From NCBI GenBank assembly GCA_029213195.1, contig JARGNI010000051.1, positions 1 to 35,069 on the forward strand: a DNA stretch of 35,069 nucleotides, in the 5' to 3' direction. The number at the start of each line of letters is the position of its first letter. The stretch's first letter is position 1. A model generated the notes under the pieces. It was not told where the DNA came from. It did not search any database and saw only the letters and a list, made by a program, of their open reading frames with translations. This document shows, piece after piece, positions 32,542 through 35,069 of the stretch. This DNA is from Verrucomicrobiales bacterium (GTDB lineage: Bacteria; Verrucomicrobiota; Verrucomicrobiia; Verrucomicrobiales; DEV007). The position numbers and the translations under genes were made by a program.

Positions 32542-34056
32542 TCAGGGTTGATTCGCAGTCCGATTACGATGGTTTCGAGGAGTCGGCTCCCCCTTGTCGC
32601 CTCCGCGTTGTATCATCTTCGGGAAATTCGTGTCCCACCATTGATCGTAGGCAGCGGAAAGATCGGAGACCAGCTTGGATTGACTCGATGCGATGTCCTT
32701 GCGGCAATTCGGATCGTTCTTGAGATCAAAGAGCGACCAACGGTCTTTCGTGGTGATCCCCCAGTGAAACCCCGCGTTTTCCCCGGTGTAGGTCGCCCGA
32801 GTCGCTCCCTTCTCGACGGAACGCAACGTCGTGCACTGGCTGCTGAACTCTCTGCACTCGGGAGCACCACATTCGTGACTGCGCACGAGCAGGTAGTCCC
32901 CTTTCTGCACCGAGGCCATCGCATACTTGTGCTCGGCAGCCATACCACTCGGCCATCGTCCGACATGACGGAAAAGCAATCGATCCTCGTGCCAGGTCAC
33001 GGGCTCCTCGGATTCCAGCAAGGGACGCAGGCTGAAACCCTCCAGATCCGCGTCCAGCGCGTCAGGAATCTCCACTCCCGCGAGGTCGCACAAGGTGGGC
33101 ACCACATCGAGATGGGCTGTCAGATGATTCACCTCGTGAGGCTCCCACTGCCCCGGCCAGCGCCACAAGGAAATTGCTCGGGATCCGCCCTGCCAGATGG
33201 TGCATTTGCAGCCACGCATCCCGGCATTGAATACCTCGAGACCGTAGGTAGCGCCGTTGTCTGTCATCAGGATCACGATGGTGTTCTCGTCGAGATCTCG
33301 ACCCCTCAGAAACTTCATGAGTCGCCCCACGTTGAAATCGATGTTGGCGACCATTCCGAGATAAGCCGCTTCGTCATCACTTACCCTACCGCGAAACGGG
33401 GCAACGAACTCCTCGGGAGCCGCGAGCGGAGAATGGGGAGAATACGTCGCGAGATAGCAGAAGAAAGGCTGATCCCCGCTTTCTTCAATGAAGGTCATGG
33501 CATCGTCGAAAAAGAGATCTTCACGATAGCCCTTCCCTTTCTCCCGCTTGCCGTTCCGGATCATCACCGGATCGAAGTGAACACGCGGGCCCCCGGCGTT
33601 GGTTGAACACCAATCAAACCCGCGTTGGCCTGGTGCGTAGTCCCCCTTGTTTCCCAGATGCCATTTCCCAATGAAGCCAGTGCGGTATCCCGCCGACTTC
33701 AGCAACTGAGGGAGAATGACCGCATCGAGATACAGTTGTTCGCGGGGTTGAAGGGTGTGCGTGACTCCATTTCGGAACTCATGCATCCCGGTCAGGAGAG
33801 CAGCGCGAGTCGGTGAGCAAGATGGGCTGACATAGAAATTCTCGAATCTTACACTCTCCTCGTGGAGCTGATTCAGGTGTGGCGTCTTCAGGAGAGGATG
33901 CCCATGACGGCCGAGATCTCCATAGCCCTGGTCATCGGTTAGAACCAAAATGATATTGGGAGGTTCCTCCCTTTCACTTCCCTCCAGAGTGCCCGTGAAA
34001 ACGGCAAGAGCCGTGACCAAAACGACACTGAACAAAGCGTTATTCGTAAAGCTCAT
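32542..34056 (-). CDS. Secreted formylglycine-dependent sulfatase (CSPTR variant), first gene of the operon
   Basis: A 504-residue protein if started at ATG 34056, where MSFTNNALFSVVLVTALAVF forms a Sec signal; an upstream in-frame ATG (34191) would add 45 residues before the signal and run through the conserved upstream element, so I reject it. The signature is C80-S-P-T-R with AALLTG, Thr in place of Ser. D41/D42 (LTDDQG) and LMTDNGATYG are metal-ligand blocks. It is related to the last gene of the same operon. The C terminus is basic and Asn/Arg-rich (GEPTPRNHRNRTANQP). The promoter region is shared with the divergent glycosidase at 34272. Confidence 0.93.
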   Translation of the reverse strand: MSFTNNALFSVVLVTALAVFTGTLEGSEREEPPNIILVLTDDQGYGDLGRHGHPLLKTPHLNQLHEESVRFENFYVSPSCSPTRAALLTGMHEFRNGVTHTLQPREQLYLDAVILPQLLKSAGYRTGFIGKWHLGNKGDYAPGQRGFDWCSTNAGGPRVHFDPVMIRNGKREKGKGYREDLFFDDAMTFIEESGDQPFFCYLATYSPHSPLAAPEEFVAPFRGRVSDDEAAYLGMVANIDFNVGRLMKFLRGRDLDENTIVILMTDNGATYGLEVFNAGMRGCKCTIWQGGSRAISLWRWPGQWEPHEVNHLTAHLDVVPTLCDLAGVEIPDALDADLEGFSLRPLLESEEPVTWHEDRLLFRHVGRWPSGMAAEHKYAMASVQKGDYLLVRSHECGAPECREFSSQCTTLRSVEKGATRATYTGENAGFHWGITTKDRWSLFDLKNDPNCRKDIASSQSKLVSDLSAAYDQWWDTNFPKMIQRGGDKGEPTPRNHRNRTANQP

Positions 34057-34145
34057 GAAATCGAACGATCGGAGTGCGAGCGCCAACGATCCGCACCCAG
34101 CCGTCTCTGCCCTTGATTCACTATCACTTTGACCAATCGAAGCGT

Positions 34146-34162
34146 CCATATTCGAAATCCAC
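34146..34162 (-). promoter_or_regulatory. Conserved upstream element, copy 4 (GTGGATTTCGAATATGG)
   Basis: On the minus strand this lies about 89 nt before the first sulfatase of the five-gene operon and within the 215-nt divergent region 34057-34271. Apart from this element and the plus-strand promoter candidate I see nothing further in that region. Confidence 0.45.
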
Positions 34163-34221
34163 ACGGAAATTTTGTGAGTTTCCACGATCATGGGGATTCA
34201 GGCCGTTAGAATGGAGAATTC

Positions 34222-34249
34222 TTGTCAGCGGACGGTAAAAAGATATCCT
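34222..34249 (+). promoter_or_regulatory. Candidate sigma-70-type promoter for the glycosidase
   Basis: TTGTCA at 34222-34227 and TATCCT at 34244-34249 are 16 nt apart. The leader to the ATG at 34272 would be about 15 nt and shows no Shine-Dalgarno, as for the plus-strand gene at 5134. Confidence 0.4.
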
Positions 34250-34271
34250 TCGAACCCGCAATCTCGACCCC

Positions 34272-35018
34272 ATGCATCGCCGAAAATTTCTCTCCGCCGC
34301 CGTTGGCTCTCTCCCAATCCTAACCCATGCCGCAAGTGGTGATGGCTCCAAGAAAGGATGGGCGGGCGGTTCGGCTGACTTTCACAAACTCTTCCGCGCC
34401 AGCTGGTATTACAACTGGACTCCAAATCCGGGATCCTCCCAGTCAGCCGAGTTTGTCCCCATGATCAAGGGAGCCGGGAACATGAAGCAACTCGGCGCGA
34501 TCCGGAAGCGACAAGGAGTTACTCACCTGCTGGGCTTCAATGAACCGGAACGCGCCAAGCAGGGCAACGTCAAGGTAGACGCAGCAATAAAGCTCTGGCC
34601 ACAGCTGGAAGCCGTGGCCAAGGAAAAAAGCCTGAGGCTCGGCAGTCCCGCCTGCTCAGGTCAGATCGGCATGAAGTGGTTTCGCGAGTTCATGAAGAAA
34701 GCCGAGGACAAAGGACTCCACATGGATTTCATCGCCTTTCACTACTACAGCCTCAACGCATCCGGCTTCGAACGCACCTTGGAAAATCTTGCCGACACCT
34801 ATGACCTACCCATTTGGGTGACAGAGTTCAATGGTTGGAATGGGGACGAGAGCGACAACCGCAAGTTTCTGAAAGACTCACTTCGCTTCCTCGAGAGAGA
34901 AAGATACATCGAGCGGTATGCCTATTTCAATTTCAAGCCCGGCCGTGCCCAAGCCCTGGTCGACACGAAGGGGGATCTGACTCAACTGGGCAAAATGTAT
35001 CGCGAAGCCGGAAGCTAG
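34272..35018 (+). CDS. Tat-exported glycoside hydrolase, GH128/Asl1-like catalytic core
   Basis: A 248-residue protein with a twin-arginine signal (MHRRKFLSAAVGSLPILTHA). The TIM-barrel blocks fit the glycosyl hydrolase catalytic core found in GH128 beta-1,3-glucanases and Asl1: ASWYYNWTPNP near the start, LLGFNE91PE for the acid/base, FIAFHYYS in the middle and IWVTE185FNGW for the nucleophile. Size is normal for a single catalytic domain. It would cut a beta-glucan-like chain outside the cytoplasm; whether the substrate is sulfated is unknown. It is divergent from the five-gene sulfatase operon and shares its intergenic region, so co-regulation is plausible. After the stop, 35019-35069 holds nothing recognisable. 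Confidence 0.85.
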   Translation: MHRRKFLSAAVGSLPILTHAASGDGSKKGWAGGSADFHKLFRASWYYNWTPNPGSSQSAEFVPMIKGAGNMKQLGAIRKRQGVTHLLGFNEPERAKQGNVKVDAAIKLWPQLEAVAKEKSLRLGSPACSGQIGMKWFREFMKKAEDKGLHMDFIAFHYYSLNASGFERTLENLADTYDLPIWVTEFNGWNGDESDNRKFLKDSLRFLERERYIERYAYFNFKPGRAQALVDTKGDLTQLGKMYREAGS

Positions 35019-35069
35019 GGTGTGTTCGAAAAACTAAATTCTGAGCCAGTCGCAAAGAGAAGCCAAGGT

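Noticed and set aside
34057-34191. Upstream ATG that would extend the first sulfatase by 45 codons
   Set aside because: It reads through the conserved upstream element and lacks a signal; the ATG at 34056 begins a good Sec signal.
1-35069. Formylglycine-generating enzyme, SusC/D or TonB genes, transporters, regulators
   Set aside because: Expected partners of a sulfatase locus, but none is encoded in the window.

Overview
The window is from a bacterium of the PVC superphylum (Planctomycetota/Verrucomicrobiota; I cannot choose safely between the two). The evidence is family content: six formylglycine-type sulfatases, three pairs of a HXXSHH-family (DUF1552) protein with a PSCyt/PSD-type c-cytochrome protein (DUF1587-1595-1592-1588-1585 series), ThuA-like domains, and two giant proteins built on the PVC-type beta-propeller + HEAT scaffold. 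Almost every product starts with a Sec or Tat signal, so this is an envelope/extracytoplasmic polymer-degradation locus. No rRNA, tRNA, integrase, insertion sequence or CRISPR array was seen.

Layout. 1-105: 5' end of an unidentified minus-strand gene cut by the window edge. 242-4719 (minus): sulfatase, sulfatase, ThuA-like protein, then a decayed tail in the 3' flank. 4720-5133: divergent intergenic region with a conserved element, stem-loops and a plausible promoter. 5134-8807 (plus): DUF1552 and cytochrome pair, overlapping by 4 nt. 8877-12747 (minus): second pair in reversed order, its cytochrome gene broken by an in-frame TAG right after the heme motif. 12855-19076 (minus): third pair (DUF1552 then cytochrome) followed by an alpha/beta-hydrolase esterase with a C-terminal NPCBM-like domain. 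19300-34056 (minus): a tightly packed five-gene, ~14.8 kb operon of sulfatase, sulfatase, a 1823-residue sulfatase::FG-GAP::beta-sandwich::propeller::HEAT::cytochrome c fusion, a 1595-residue ThuA::SGNH::propeller::HEAT::azurin-like cupredoxin::C-terminal domain fusion, and a last sulfatase. 34272-35018 (plus, divergent): a small Tat-exported glycosidase of the GH128/Asl1-like type.

How it may work together (inference): sulfatases, esterases (the separate hydrolase and the SGNH domain) and the glycosidase would strip sulfate and acyl groups and cut a sulfated polysaccharide, while the heme c and type-1 copper domains add a redox step. The most unusual point is that hydrolytic domains are covalently joined to a cytochrome c in one protein and to a cupredoxin in its operon neighbour, on the same propeller/HEAT scaffold. 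The other themes are the triplication of DUF1552/cytochrome pairs, two gene-decay events, and a family of 'TTCGTG/ATTCGCG'-rich intergenic elements placed in front of four transcription units.
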